Assembly: GCA_026625625.1 (NCBI GenBank) | Contig: CP113055.1 | Location: forward strand, 1,490,501-1,554,500 | Source: Blastomonas sp. SL216 | Lineage (GTDB): Bacteria > Pseudomonadota > Alphaproteobacteria > Sphingomonadales > Sphingomonadaceae | DNA: 64,000 nucleotides | Reading direction: 5' to 3' | In this document: piece by piece, positions 9,146 to 17,020 of the stretch | Layout of the letters: every line of letters begins with the position of its first letter | Numbering within the stretch: the first letter of the stretch is position 1 | Position numbers and translations under genes: made by a program | Notes under the pieces: generated by a model | What the model was told of the DNA's origin: nothing | What the model saw: the letters and a program-made list of their open reading frames with translations, nothing else | Databases searched by the model: none

Positions 9146-10564
9146 TTATTGCAGCGACCGGATGGTCCGCACTGCTCCGCCGAGGGCCCGGCGGAATTCC
9201 AGCGGCTTGTAGGCATTGGGCTCAGCCACTGCGGCATAGGCCTGGTTGATCTGCGCCCGTAGCGAGGTTGCGGCGCCCCCCGACACCTGACCTTGCGTGA
9301 CCAGCCCGCTCAGCAGCGTATCGACGGCCATCACTGCCTGAACGCTGCCCTCGTAATCGGTGAAGCGCGGAGAAATCGCCTCGCTGGCGATCGATTCCAT
9401 GATCGAGAAGGTCTGCGCGCGGCTGAAGTCGGTGCGGCTGAACTGGTCAGCCAGCGCCATCGCGGTCTGGCGCAGCCGGTTGGCCGCCTCGACGGCCGGA
9501 CCACGGCCCTGCGCCATCGCGGCGTGGAAAGCGCGCGCCTGGGCTTCATATTGCGAAGCCATGCCCGGCGCTGCGATCCGCACCGCTGCCGAGAGCATGA
9601 TCATGTTCTCGTCATTATAGGGCGGCATGCCCGACGGGATCGGACGGCCAGGGTTGGAAAGCTTGGCCGGACGCGCGTCCTCCTCGTCATAGATGCGGCG
9701 GTGGCAGCTATGGCAGTCGAAGAAATAGAATTCGGGAAACACGCCTTCCTGGGCCAGGCCAGGCTTGCCGAACAGGCTGAGCGAACGTTCCAGCGCGATC
9801 GCCTGGCCCACCGCCCACATGCGCATCGAATTGGGCTTGCCCTTGCGCTGGCGGTAATCGGCATCCTCGTCATGATGCTGGGTCAGCGTCGAGAACAGGT
9901 CGAGCTCGAACGAGATGCGCGGATGGCCCGCCGCCATGATGCGGTGGTTGACGAACTGGCCCGGCGCGTCGTTGCCCAGATGGCAATCGAGACACACGCC
10001 AGCGCGCGCCTGCGCACTTTCGAGCGGGATCATGCCTTGCGAGACGTTGCGCGCATGGCTGGTGCCGGTGGCATAATGGCTGGAGAGCCAGCCCGAGGCG
10101 GCACCATGGCAGGCTTCGCAGCTGACGCCATCGCTGACCTGGAAGCGCGCGCCCTTGGCCGCAGCCGGAGTCGAGTGACAGCCCAGGCAGATCGCTGCCG
10201 ACCGCGGATCGCCGATGCCCAGCTTCTTGCCGATCGCCAGGCTGCGCGGTTCGCCCAGCACGCGGAAGGCGCGGCTGTGCGCGCCACCGGGCGTCGATTC
10301 TTCCTGCCAGCGCCACAATTCGTCCTGACGCACGACTTCGCCATCGGCCTCGTTGCGGCCATGACAGGTCGAACCCGCGCAGCTGCCCACGCCCATATGC
10401 GTGCCGCGCGCGGCGGTGCTGGCCGCCTGTGCCTCAAGCCGGTCGGCGGCTGCGAAATTCGCGATGAAGAAAGCGCCGATCGCCAGAGCAAGACAGGCCA
10501 TGCCCGCAATTGCGGCACGGATTCCACCCACGCGTTGAACGGCCCAAAGCCATGAATTGTGCAT
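9146..10564 (-). CDS. membrane-anchored pentaheme cytochrome c (c554-like)
   Basis: A 472-residue protein with one N-terminal hydrophobic helix (about 18-40) acting as signal anchor. The periplasmic part has five heme motifs: CAGSTCH at 62-68 (a CX4CH variant), then CLGCH (126), CEACH (149), CLDCH (191) and CHSCH (284). The first motif near the N-terminus and a SFELDLFS stretch with scattered His resemble the cytochrome c554/multiheme family that includes nitrifier c554. The C-terminal 170 residues are heme-free and helical. It is the first gene of the four-gene cluster and the likely inner-membrane or periplasmic entry point for electrons going to the outer-membrane module; the donor (quinol or soluble carrier) is not evident. 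Confidence 0.82.
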   Translation of the reverse strand: MHNSWLWAVQRVGGIRAAIAGMACLALAIGAFFIANFAAADRLEAQAASTAARGTHMGVGSCAGSTCHGRNEADGEVVRQDELWRWQEESTPGGAHSRAFRVLGEPRSLAIGKKLGIGDPRSAAICLGCHSTPAAAKGARFQVSDGVSCEACHGAASGWLSSHYATGTSHARNVSQGMIPLESAQARAGVCLDCHLGNDAPGQFVNHRIMAAGHPRISFELDLFSTLTQHHDEDADYRQRKGKPNSMRMWAVGQAIALERSLSLFGKPGLAQEGVFPEFYFFDCHSCHRRIYDEEDARPAKLSNPGRPIPSGMPPYNDENMIMLSAAVRIAAPGMASQYEAQARAFHAAMAQGRGPAVEAANRLRQTAMALADQFSRTDFSRAQTFSIMESIASEAISPRFTDYEGSVQAVMAVDTLLSGLVTQGQVSGGAATSLRAQINQAYAAVAEPNAYKPLEFRRALGGAVRTIRSLQ

Positions 10565-10645
10565 CGTCGCTTTTACCCCCGGCTCCGTGAGGAACCGGCC
10601 CCCGATAGACTAACGATGCGACCCCTTAGTCTTGTCTTGCCTGCT

Positions 10646-10681
10646 CTTATCGCCGGTTCGCCTGCCAGTTTCAAGGCAATC
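10646..10681 (-). promoter_or_regulatory. predicted promoter of the multiheme operon, motif shared with cox operon
   Basis: On the minus strand TTGAAA (10674-10669) and GATAAG (10651-10646) are separated by 17 bases, a good sigma-70 arrangement, placing the start about 75 bases before the pentaheme ATG. The 20-nt block around the -35, 10662-10681, matches 17 of 20 positions at the same location in the cytochrome oxidase promoter (23465-23484). The predicted leader contains an 8-bp hairpin (CCGGTTCC/GGAGCCGG) close to the start codon. Prediction only. Confidence 0.5.
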
Positions 10682-10805
10682 CTTTAGGAATGCGCGCAAA
10701 AATCTGCGGCCCCTGCCAGCGGGCCCGTGCTGCCCCTGCCCTGCGCCAAGCTTGCCGCAACGCAGCATATTTGCCATGGTAACCGGCACATAGGGAGGCA
10801 AGGCA

Positions 10806-11483
10806 ATGAAGCTGGGCTTGGGATTTTCAGATGGCGCATGGCTTGGGCATCTGTCGTTCATGATCCTGGCGGTGGCGCTGATCGCGCCGCCCATGCCGTG
10901 GATGCGACTCGGCATCGTCCTCTCGGCCATTCTGGGCCTGACCTATGCGCTGGGCTTTGCCAATGATCTGGGGTTGGCCCTGTGGTTCTTCGTGCTGCTG
11001 GTGATCGGCGCATCGATGCTGCTGCGCTATCTGATGGCAGAGCGCAATTCGCGCTTCTCCGCCGAAGAAGAGGCGCTGCGGGCGAGCTTCATGAGCGAGA
11101 TGAGCCGCGCCGGTGCCCGGCACCTGATGGACCAGGGCAACTGGATCACGGGCCGCGAGGGCGAAGTGCTGATCAACGAGGGTGAGGCGATCAGCCATCT
11201 GTTCTACCTGCATGAGGGCGAGGCGGAGATTTCGCTGCACGGCAACCATGTCGGCACGGTCACCAGCGGCGACCTGATCGGCGATGCGACCGCGCTCAGC
11301 GGCGAGCCTGCCACCGGCACCGTCAGGCTTGCCAGCGACAGCCGCTTCTGGTGCGTCTCCGCGCCCAAGCTGCGTCAGTATCTGGAACTGCACCCCGATG
11401 CCCGCACGGTGATCGAGCGCCAGATCAACCATGCGCTCGACCGCAAGCTGCGTGCCGCCAATGCGGCGCTGGCGGGCGGCTGA
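10806..11483 (+). CDS. Popeye-like membrane protein with cyclic nucleotide-binding domain
   Basis: A 225-residue protein with three transmembrane helices (about 13-30, 35-51, 56-75) followed by a cNMP-binding-like beta-roll (about 95-215). Motifs include INEGEAISHLFYLHEGEAEI and GDLIGDATALSG, then RFWCVSAPKLRQYLELHP and a terminal amphipathic helix with DRKLRAAN. Three helices plus this domain is the layout of Popeye-domain (POPDC) proteins, of which bacterial members are known; the exact nucleotide is not predictable. A strong AGGGAGG precedes the ATG. It is transcribed divergently from the multiheme operon across a 241-base gap, so it may share regulation with it or sense something related to it. 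No DNA-binding domain is present. Confidence 0.75.
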   Translation: MKLGLGFSDGAWLGHLSFMILAVALIAPPMPWMRLGIVLSAILGLTYALGFANDLGLALWFFVLLVIGASMLLRYLMAERNSRFSAEEEALRASFMSEMSRAGARHLMDQGNWITGREGEVLINEGEAISHLFYLHEGEAEISLHGNHVGTVTSGDLIGDATALSGEPATGTVRLASDSRFWCVSAPKLRQYLELHPDARTVIERQINHALDRKLRAANAALAGG

Positions 11484-11496
11484 GCGTTTCGCCGCA

Positions 11497-11539
11497 TTGC
11501 TCACCAACGCCCCTGCCCTGACGCAGGTGGGGCGAGCAA
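11497..11539. terminator. hairpin between convergent genes, probable bidirectional terminator
   Basis: TTGCTC (11497) pairs with GAGCAA (ending 11539), and inside this CGCCCC pairs with GGGGCG and TGC with GCA, with small bulges. It lies between the convergent Popeye-like and fasciclin genes. There is no U-tract, so intrinsic termination is uncertain. Confidence 0.4.
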
Positions 11540-11560
11540 CCCAGCCGGAGAGCCCGCGCC

Positions 11561-12157
11561 TTATTCCTGCGGCGAGAGCACCTGGTCGATCACATGGACC
11601 ATGCCGTTGCTCGCGGCAAGATCGGTCTGGTGCAGCGATCCGACATCGCCGCTGGCATCCGCCAGCCGCACCTGATCGAGCTCGATCGATGCGTTGAGCT
11701 TCTCGCCCTGCAGCGTGATAAGCTCGATGCTGCCCCCCTTGTCGCCGATCTGCTTGCGCAGGTCCGCCACGGTCAGCCGCCCCGGGATGACGTGATAGTT
11801 GAGCACAGCGGCCAGCCGCGCCTTGTTCTCGGGCAGCAGCAACTCGGCCAGGGCATCGACACCCAGCTTGTCGAACGCGCCATTATCGGGCGCGAACACC
11901 GTCATCGGCTTGTCGGCGGCAAGCGCCGCGCCGAGGTCCGCCGCCTTGATCGCACGGGCGAGCGTCGACAGATCGGGATTGCGCAGCACCACCTCGTCGA
12001 CGCGCAGGATCGCATCGGGCTCGGCAGCGGCTTCGTCCTTGACCTCGAGGCTCGCGGGATCGACGCGTTTGACCGGATCGCCGCCGCCGTCATGGCTGCC
12101 GCAGCCCGCGACCGCGAGAGTCAGCGCCAGAAGGGATGCAGTGGCAGTCAATCGCAT
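11561..12157 (-). CDS. fasciclin-domain lipoprotein
   Basis: A 198-residue lipoprotein with lipobox VAGC (Cys19) and a short Gly/Asp-rich spacer. One fasciclin (FAS1) domain covers about 60-198: DLSTLARAIKAADL, the TVFAPDNGAFDKL motif, a LNYHVIPGRLT (H2-like) motif, and the final ASNGMVHVIDQVLSP strand. FAS1 domains mediate adhesion or matrix contacts at the cell surface; the ligand here is unknown. It is transcribed alone, 26 bases downstream of the end of the folM-like gene, with which it could share a transcript. Confidence 0.88.
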   Translation of the reverse strand: MRLTATASLLALTLAVAGCGSHDGGGDPVKRVDPASLEVKDEAAAEPDAILRVDEVVLRNPDLSTLARAIKAADLGAALAADKPMTVFAPDNGAFDKLGVDALAELLLPENKARLAAVLNYHVIPGRLTVADLRKQIGDKGGSIELITLQGEKLNASIELDQVRLADASGDVGSLHQTDLAASNGMVHVIDQVLSPQE

Positions 12158-12183
12158 GTCGGTCTCCAGTGTCGTGCGCGGGT

Positions 12184-12969
12184 TCAGGCTTGGTCCTGCT
12201 TGTCCATGAAGACAAAGTCGCGCTCCATGCTCAGCATATGGGCACCGCCATCCACGAAAAGCAACTGGCCGGTGATGGCAGGCTCCTGCGCAAGGTAACG
12301 CACCGCGCGCGCAATGTCTCCCGGAGCCGACAGCCGATGCAGCGGCATGCGCGCGGCAAGCCGGGCCATCTGCGCATCGTCATAGTCGCTGGTGGCGAGC
12401 GTCAGGCCTGGTGCGACGCCGTTCACCCGGGCCCTGGCACCAAAGGCGCGGGCCAATGTGCGGATCGATTCGGCGAGCGCCTGTTTGGAGAGGGTGTAGC
12501 TCAACTGGTCGCCATTGGGGTTGCGCACCCGCTGGTCGATGATCTGGACGATCGAGGGCACCCTCCCCTCGCCCGCCCCGGCCACCACCGCGCGCGTCAG
12601 CAGCATCGGCGCGAACAGGTTGACCGCGAAATGATCGGCCAGCATCTGCGCCGACATGCTCTGCCAGTCGTCATAATCGAACAGCGACGCATTGTTGACC
12701 AGAAGGTCCGGCGCGCGGCCGAAATGCGCGGTCACCTGGTCGATCAGGGCCTGCGGGGCAGCCGGATCGGACAGGTCTGCGGCAAAGCCCGCCCAGTCGG
12801 TCGCCTCGGCTGCCAGCGTCGCCGCCAGTTCCGGTTCGGGTGTCAGGTCGCTGCGCCCATGCAGCGCGATGGCATAGCCGGCGCGGGCCAGCTCCATCGC
12901 GATGGCCGCGCCCACCCGGCGAAAGCCGCCGGTAACCAGCGCCAGCGGGGCAGCGACCGGGCGGCTCAC
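12184..12969 (-). CDS. pteridine-reductase-like short-chain dehydrogenase (FolM-like)
   Basis: A 261-residue SDR-fold oxidoreductase. The cofactor loop is TGGFRRVG (13-20), the TGX3RXG form typical of pteridine reductases rather than the TGXXXGXG of common SDRs; the NNAS motif follows at about 92 and the catalytic Tyr158-X3-Lys162. It overlaps the dihydroneopterin aldolase gene by four bases (GTGA/ATGA type), which supports a role in folate or tetrahydrobiopterin/monapterin metabolism, reducing a dihydropterin with NADPH in the cytoplasm. FolM (dihydromonapterin reductase) is the closest named function, but substrate preference cannot be read from sequence. Confidence 0.8.
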   Translation of the reverse strand: MSRPVAAPLALVTGGFRRVGAAIAMELARAGYAIALHGRSDLTPEPELAATLAAEATDWAGFAADLSDPAAPQALIDQVTAHFGRAPDLLVNNASLFDYDDWQSMSAQMLADHFAVNLFAPMLLTRAVVAGAGEGRVPSIVQIIDQRVRNPNGDQLSYTLSKQALAESIRTLARAFGARARVNGVAPGLTLATSDYDDAQMARLAARMPLHRLSAPGDIARAVRYLAQEPAITGQLLFVDGGAHMLSMERDFVFMDKQDQA

Positions 12970-13349
12970 CTGCGCGTCCGCGTCAAGGTGATGCCGATCG
13001 ACTCGCCAGCTTCTGCAATCGCGAGCTTGATGATCTTCACCTTGAGCCGCCAGATGCGCGGATCCTGCAGGAACAGCGTGTCGATGACATGATCGGCCAC
13101 CGCCTCGATCAGCGTAAAATGCACGCCTTCGGGCAGCGCGGTCGAAGCTGCATGCTTGAGGTCCATATAATTCTTCGACGCCGAAAGCGGGGTATCGGGC
13201 GCGTAATGATCCTGAGCCAGCATCTCCGCCCAGATGGTGAAGCGCAGCGGCTGGGGCAGCTTGGTTTCCTCCGAATAGATGCCGGTCAGGACGTTGACGT
13301 CGAGATCGGCGATTTCGAGGATCAGGCTATCGGGAGTGGTATCGGTCAA
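12966..13349 (-). CDS. folB: dihydroneopterin aldolase
   Basis: A 127-residue FolB-family protein, close to the usual length of about 120. It converts 7,8-dihydroneopterin to 6-hydroxymethyl-dihydropterin and glycolaldehyde in folate synthesis. Seen features are the N-terminal strand LEIADLDVNVLTGIYSEE, a central VHFTLIEAVADHVIDTLF helix containing the conserved Glu, and the C-terminal WRLKVKIIKL strand with the catalytic-type Lys. It is the first gene of a two-gene unit with the FolM-like reductase, which it overlaps by four bases. Confidence 0.85.
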   Translation of the reverse strand: MTDTTPDSLILEIADLDVNVLTGIYSEETKLPQPLRFTIWAEMLAQDHYAPDTPLSASKNYMDLKHAASTALPEGVHFTLIEAVADHVIDTLFLQDPRIWRLKVKIIKLAIAEAGESIGITLTRTRR

Positions 13350-13381
13350 ATGCTGGGCCTATTTCCGTGTAGTTCAGGGTT

Positions 13382-13462
13382 CGTCACCCCCGCGATGGCG
13401 GGGTCCGGCAATTCTTCACCGTCAGCGCGAAAGCGGGATTCCCGCGTTCGCGGGAATAACGA
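13382..13462. repeat. intergenic palindromic repeat (GTCA-CCCCCGC / GCGGGAAT type)
   Basis: Two hairpins lie side by side: CCCCCGCGATGGCGGGG at about 13386-13402, and CCCGCG-TTCG... within 13426-13462. The flanks CGTCA and ATAACG are the ends typical of a repeat found scattered in many proteobacterial genomes. It lies between folB and the methyltransferase gene, both of which are on the minus strand. Confidence 0.6.
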
Positions 13463-13519
13463 TTGATCTGTCCAAATGTCAGCGCGCGTTGGCAAATTGC
13501 GCGGCCAAGCGCAAGTGTT

Positions 13520-14416
13520 TCACCCGTTCGACCAGCGCGCGAAGATCGCGGTGGGCAGCAGCCGCCCGCCCGATTGTTCGCGCACCGCCAGTTCGCCGAT
13601 CTCGATCCTGCCGGGCAGATCGGCAAAATGCGCCGCGAGCAGTTCGCCCAGCGCCAGCGCCGACATGCGCACCGCATAGACGGTGAGGAACAGGCAAGCC
13701 GACTGTTCGTCCAGCAACCTGCGGCAATCGGCGATCAGCGCGGGCAGATGCTCTTCCAGCTTCCACACCTCGCCTTCGGGGCCGCGCCCGAATTTGGGGG
13801 GGTCGAGCAGAATCGCGTCATAGCGCTTGCCCCGGCGCACCTCGCGCGCGGCGAACTTGACGCAATCATCGACCAGCCAGCGGACCGGCAGCGCTTCCAT
13901 GCCCGACAGCGCCGCATTGGCGCGCGCCGCTGCGACCGATTTCTTCGACGCATCGACATGGGTGAGTTCCGCGCCCGCCGCGGCCATCGCCAGCGTACCG
14001 ACGCCGGTATAGCCGAACAGGTTGAGCGCCCTGGCGCGCTTCTCGCCCGCATGCGCCGCGATATGCCCGCGCAGCCAGCGCCAGACCGGGTCCATGTCGG
14101 GGAAGAAGCCCAGATGCCGGAACGGCGTATTGAGGGCAGTGAGCTGCACCTCTTCCCAGGCGAGCGGCCAGCCATCGCGCGGAACGTTCGGCTCCAGCTG
14201 CCAGCGCCCGCCGCCATCCTCGTCCGATCCGGGGATGAACGCGCCGTCGGCGTCCCAATCGGGCAGCCGCGTCGGCCACATCGCCTGCGGTTCGGGGCGG
14301 ATGAAGCGATAGGGTCCGTAAGCCTCGAACTTGCGCCCGCCGCCGCTGTCGATCAGCGTGTAATCGGCGCGTGGCTCGCCGATCATCAGCAACGGTTGCG
14401 GGTCAAGCTCGGCCAT
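13520..14416 (-). CDS. RlmI-like class I SAM-dependent methyltransferase
   Basis: A 298-residue Rossmann-fold methyltransferase. The start at 14416 lies 10 bases after thrC; the frame is open further upstream, but that part overlaps thrC. Motif I is LNLFGYTGVGTL (131-142), followed by VDASKKSVAAARANAALSG (motif II region) and catalytic-region LLDPPKFGRG (203-212). These match the 23S rRNA m5C/m7G methyltransferases RlmI/RlmK, but the N-terminal PUA domain of RlmI is missing and is replaced by about 100 residues rich in Trp and Pro. RNA is the likely substrate; the exact target is unknown. It follows thrC, probably on the same transcript. Confidence 0.72.
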   Translation of the reverse strand: MAELDPQPLLMIGEPRADYTLIDSGGGRKFEAYGPYRFIRPEPQAMWPTRLPDWDADGAFIPGSDEDGGGRWQLEPNVPRDGWPLAWEEVQLTALNTPFRHLGFFPDMDPVWRWLRGHIAAHAGEKRARALNLFGYTGVGTLAMAAAGAELTHVDASKKSVAAARANAALSGMEALPVRWLVDDCVKFAAREVRRGKRYDAILLDPPKFGRGPEGEVWKLEEHLPALIADCRRLLDEQSACLFLTVYAVRMSALALGELLAAHFADLPGRIEIGELAVREQSGGRLLPTAIFARWSNG

Positions 14417-14426
14417 CGCGCGGTGC

Positions 14427-15842
14427 TCAGCCCTTCGCCGGAACGGCGCGCTCGGCGATATAATCGCGCACGGTGATATAGTCGCCGGGCAGCTTGTCGA
14501 ACCGTTCGGCACGCTCGAACAGGTCGCCAACCCGCGCAGGCAGACGCGGACGCAGGCCGGTGGCGCGCTCGACCGCATCGCGGAACTTGCTGGGATGCGC
14601 GGTCGCCAGCGTGACGCAGGGAATCGCGCGGTCGATCACGCCTGAATCCTGCAACCGGTGGGCCGCGCCCAGCCCGATCGCGGTATGCGGATCGATCATC
14701 TGCCCCGCCTCGTCCCATGCGCGGCGCATCGCAATGCCCATTTCCTCGGGGTCGATGCGCGCGCTGGAGAACAGCGCCTCGGCCTGGAGGCGCATCTCGG
14801 GCGAAAGCTGCATCGCACGGGTCGCTTCAAAACCCCGCATCCGCGCAGCCGTCAGCCCGCCATCGCGGCCTTCGAGATCGAACAGCAGCCGCTCGAAATT
14901 GGAGCTGACCTGGATGTCCATCGACGGTGCCGCGGTGGGCGTGACGCTGCCTGCCGAATAGTCGCCCGCGCTGATCGCCCGGTGCAGGATGTCGTTGACG
15001 TTGGTCGCAACGATCAGCCGCGCCACCGGCAGCCCCATTTGCGCAGCGACATAGCCGGCAAACACATCGCCGAAATTGCCGGTGGGCACCGAAAAGGCGA
15101 CCGGGCGGTGCGGCGCGCCCAGCTGCAGCGCGGCGGCGAAATAATAGACGATCTGCGCCATCAGCCGCGCCCAGTTGATCGAATTGACCGCCGACAGCGA
15201 GAAGCGACCGGCGAAATCGGGATCGCCGAACATGCGCTTCACCATCGCCTGCGCATCGTCAAAGCTGCCGTCGATCGCGATATTGTGGACATTGGGGGCG
15301 AGCACCGTGGTCATCTGCCGCCGCTGCACGTCCGAGACGCGGCCATCGGGGTGGAGCATGAAGATATCGACCTTCTCGCGCCCGGCGACCGCATCGATCG
15401 CAGCCGATCCGGTATCGCCCGAGGTCGCGCCGACGATCGTCAGATGCGTGTCGCGGTTCGACAGGAAGCGTTCGAACAGATGCCCGAGCAGCTGGAGCGC
15501 CACATCCTTGAACGCCAGCGTGGGGCCGTGGAACAGCTCGAGCAGCCAGTTGCTCTCATCGACCTGGGCCAGCGGCGTTACCGCCTTGTGCGAAAAGCGC
15601 CCATAGGCCGCCTCGCACAGACCGTGCAGCTCGGCCTCGCTCAGGCTTCCGGCGACAAACGGGGCCATGATCCGCACCGCCAGCTCTACATAGGTCAGCC
15701 CGGCCATCGCAGCAATCTCTGCATGTGTGAATTTCGGCCAGGCGCGCGGCACGTACAGCCCGCCATCGCTTGCCAAACCTGCCAGCGTCACGCCCTCGAA
15801 ATCGAGCGCCGCGGCTTCCCCCCTGGTGCTGATATAGTCCAT
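14427..15842 (-). CDS. thrC: threonine synthase
   Basis: A 471-residue PLP enzyme converting O-phosphohomoserine to threonine. It has the N-terminal MDYISTRGEAAALDFEGVTL start typical of the long (class II, yeast/E. coli-like) threonine synthases, the PLP-lysine in LAFKDVA (Lys112), and the phosphate-binding VGATSGDTGSAAIDA loop. Usual length for the family. It lies downstream of the oxidase operon and a GNAT gene on the same strand, separated by 66 bases. The homoserine dehydrogenase of the same pathway is encoded elsewhere in the window (28605), not in an operon with it. Confidence 0.95.
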   Translation of the reverse strand: MDYISTRGEAAALDFEGVTLAGLASDGGLYVPRAWPKFTHAEIAAMAGLTYVELAVRIMAPFVAGSLSEAELHGLCEAAYGRFSHKAVTPLAQVDESNWLLELFHGPTLAFKDVALQLLGHLFERFLSNRDTHLTIVGATSGDTGSAAIDAVAGREKVDIFMLHPDGRVSDVQRRQMTTVLAPNVHNIAIDGSFDDAQAMVKRMFGDPDFAGRFSLSAVNSINWARLMAQIVYYFAAALQLGAPHRPVAFSVPTGNFGDVFAGYVAAQMGLPVARLIVATNVNDILHRAISAGDYSAGSVTPTAAPSMDIQVSSNFERLLFDLEGRDGGLTAARMRGFEATRAMQLSPEMRLQAEALFSSARIDPEEMGIAMRRAWDEAGQMIDPHTAIGLGAAHRLQDSGVIDRAIPCVTLATAHPSKFRDAVERATGLRPRLPARVGDLFERAERFDKLPGDYITVRDYIAERAVPAKG

Positions 15843-15908
15843 GGGGTGGACCCGTTAGCGGTCCTGCCCTGACCATGCAACCGGCGCGTTACAATCCGCG
15901 CGCCCCGC

Positions 15909-16415
15909 TCAGTCCTCTTCGGGGCTTTCGTAGAACATCAGCACCGCCGGACCTTCGGGCGTTTCGATCAGCCCGTGCTCAACAAAGCCGGCGTTGACAT
16001 AGGCGCTGCGGGCACGCTGGTTGTCCGGATCGGGATCGATGCACAGCACGCGCACCCCTTGCGCGGCGAGCTGCTTGGCCAGCATCGCCAGCAGTTTTGC
16101 ACCATGGCCCTTGCCGATCAGCGAGGGGATGCCGATGAAGCAATCGACCGCGCGCGCACCCTGGGGCAGGTCCTGCAGATGCTTTTGCGGCCAGGCATGG
16201 ACCTCGAAATGCTGGATATAGGCAATCGGATGGCCATCGAGCATGCCGATCAGCTGCACCATGTCGGGATTGTCCATATCCTCGACGATCAGCGCAAGCT
16301 CATGCTTGGGGTCGCCCCACCATTGCTGGACCTCGGGAGTCTTCAGCCATTGCTCGAGCATCGGCAGGTCCGAATGGGTGACCCGGTGAAAACCGTAAAA
16401 ATGTCCGCCCAGCAT
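15909..16415 (-). CDS. GNAT family N-acetyltransferase
   Basis: A 168-residue protein of the GNAT fold, similar in pattern to the AAC(6')/IucB-like subgroup: N-terminal YGFHRVTHSDLPMLEQWLK, then VQQWWGD, IAYIQ, a GIPSLIGKGHGAKLLAMLA segment that forms the acetyl-CoA pyrophosphate loop, and IDPDPDNQRARSAYVNAGF. The substrate is unknown; the group acts on amino groups of small molecules or in siderophore synthesis. It sits 17 bases after surf1 at the tail of the oxidase operon, probably by read-through rather than functional linkage. Confidence 0.8.
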   Translation of the reverse strand: MLGGHFYGFHRVTHSDLPMLEQWLKTPEVQQWWGDPKHELALIVEDMDNPDMVQLIGMLDGHPIAYIQHFEVHAWPQKHLQDLPQGARAVDCFIGIPSLIGKGHGAKLLAMLAKQLAAQGVRVLCIDPDPDNQRARSAYVNAGFVEHGLIETPEGPAVLMFYESPEED

Positions 16416-16432
16416 GGTCTCTCCTTACGGCG

Positions 16433-17020
16433 TCATGCGGACGATGGGGATCGCGTCCGCCTTGCGACTGCCAGACCATATATAACGGCAGCGATGGCCG
16501 CGAATAAAAACCATTGTACCGCATAGGCCCAGTGGTTGTTCGGAATATCCTCTGGCGAGGGCTTCTGTACCGGTCCCAGGCCCGCAACCGGCGGCGAAGC
16601 AACCAGGCGGATCAGGTGCGTGCTATCGGGCGCGATAACGCCGCTGACGGGCCCTCCCCGCCACGCCGGATCACCCGGGCGCTGAGACCATCCGGCGACC
16701 ACCTGTGCCCCCGGCCCTTCGGCCCCGGTGCGGCAGGATGCGATATGCACCCAGCCCGCTGCGCCGCTGGCGCTGCGCCCGCTCGACGAGCGCCAGCCAG
16801 TGACCTCGAGGCAGGTGACGCCTGATCTGCGGTAGAGCGGCAGCGCGTCCGGATCGGGCACTTGCGGCCAGCTGATCGCGGGCCTGTCGGCGGCGCTGGC
16901 ATATTCGGCCAGCAACGCCTCTTTCCAGGCCATGCGCTGCATCTGCCAGACTCCCAGGCCGATCATCACCGCGATGGCGATGCCGACGATCAAAGTGGGC
17001 CAGAAGGGCAGTTTTTTCAC
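16433..17020 (-). CDS. SURF1 family cytochrome oxidase assembly protein
   Basis: A 195-residue inner-membrane protein with the SURF1 layout: an N-terminal helix (about 8-23, with the LGVWQMQRMAWKEALL motif), a periplasmic domain, and a C-terminal helix (about 168-186) preceded by PNNHWAYAVQWFLFA, which is diagnostic for the family. SURF1 helps insert heme a into subunit I of aa3 oxidase. It overlaps the DUF983 gene by four bases and closes the cox assembly block. Slightly short compared with many SURF1 proteins. Confidence 0.9.
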   Translation of the reverse strand: MKKLPFWPTLIVGIAIAVMIGLGVWQMQRMAWKEALLAEYASAADRPAISWPQVPDPDALPLYRRSGVTCLEVTGWRSSSGRSASGAAGWVHIASCRTGAEGPGAQVVAGWSQRPGDPAWRGGPVSGVIAPDSTHLIRLVASPPVAGLGPVQKPSPEDIPNNHWAYAVQWFLFAAIAAVIYGLAVARRTRSPSSA

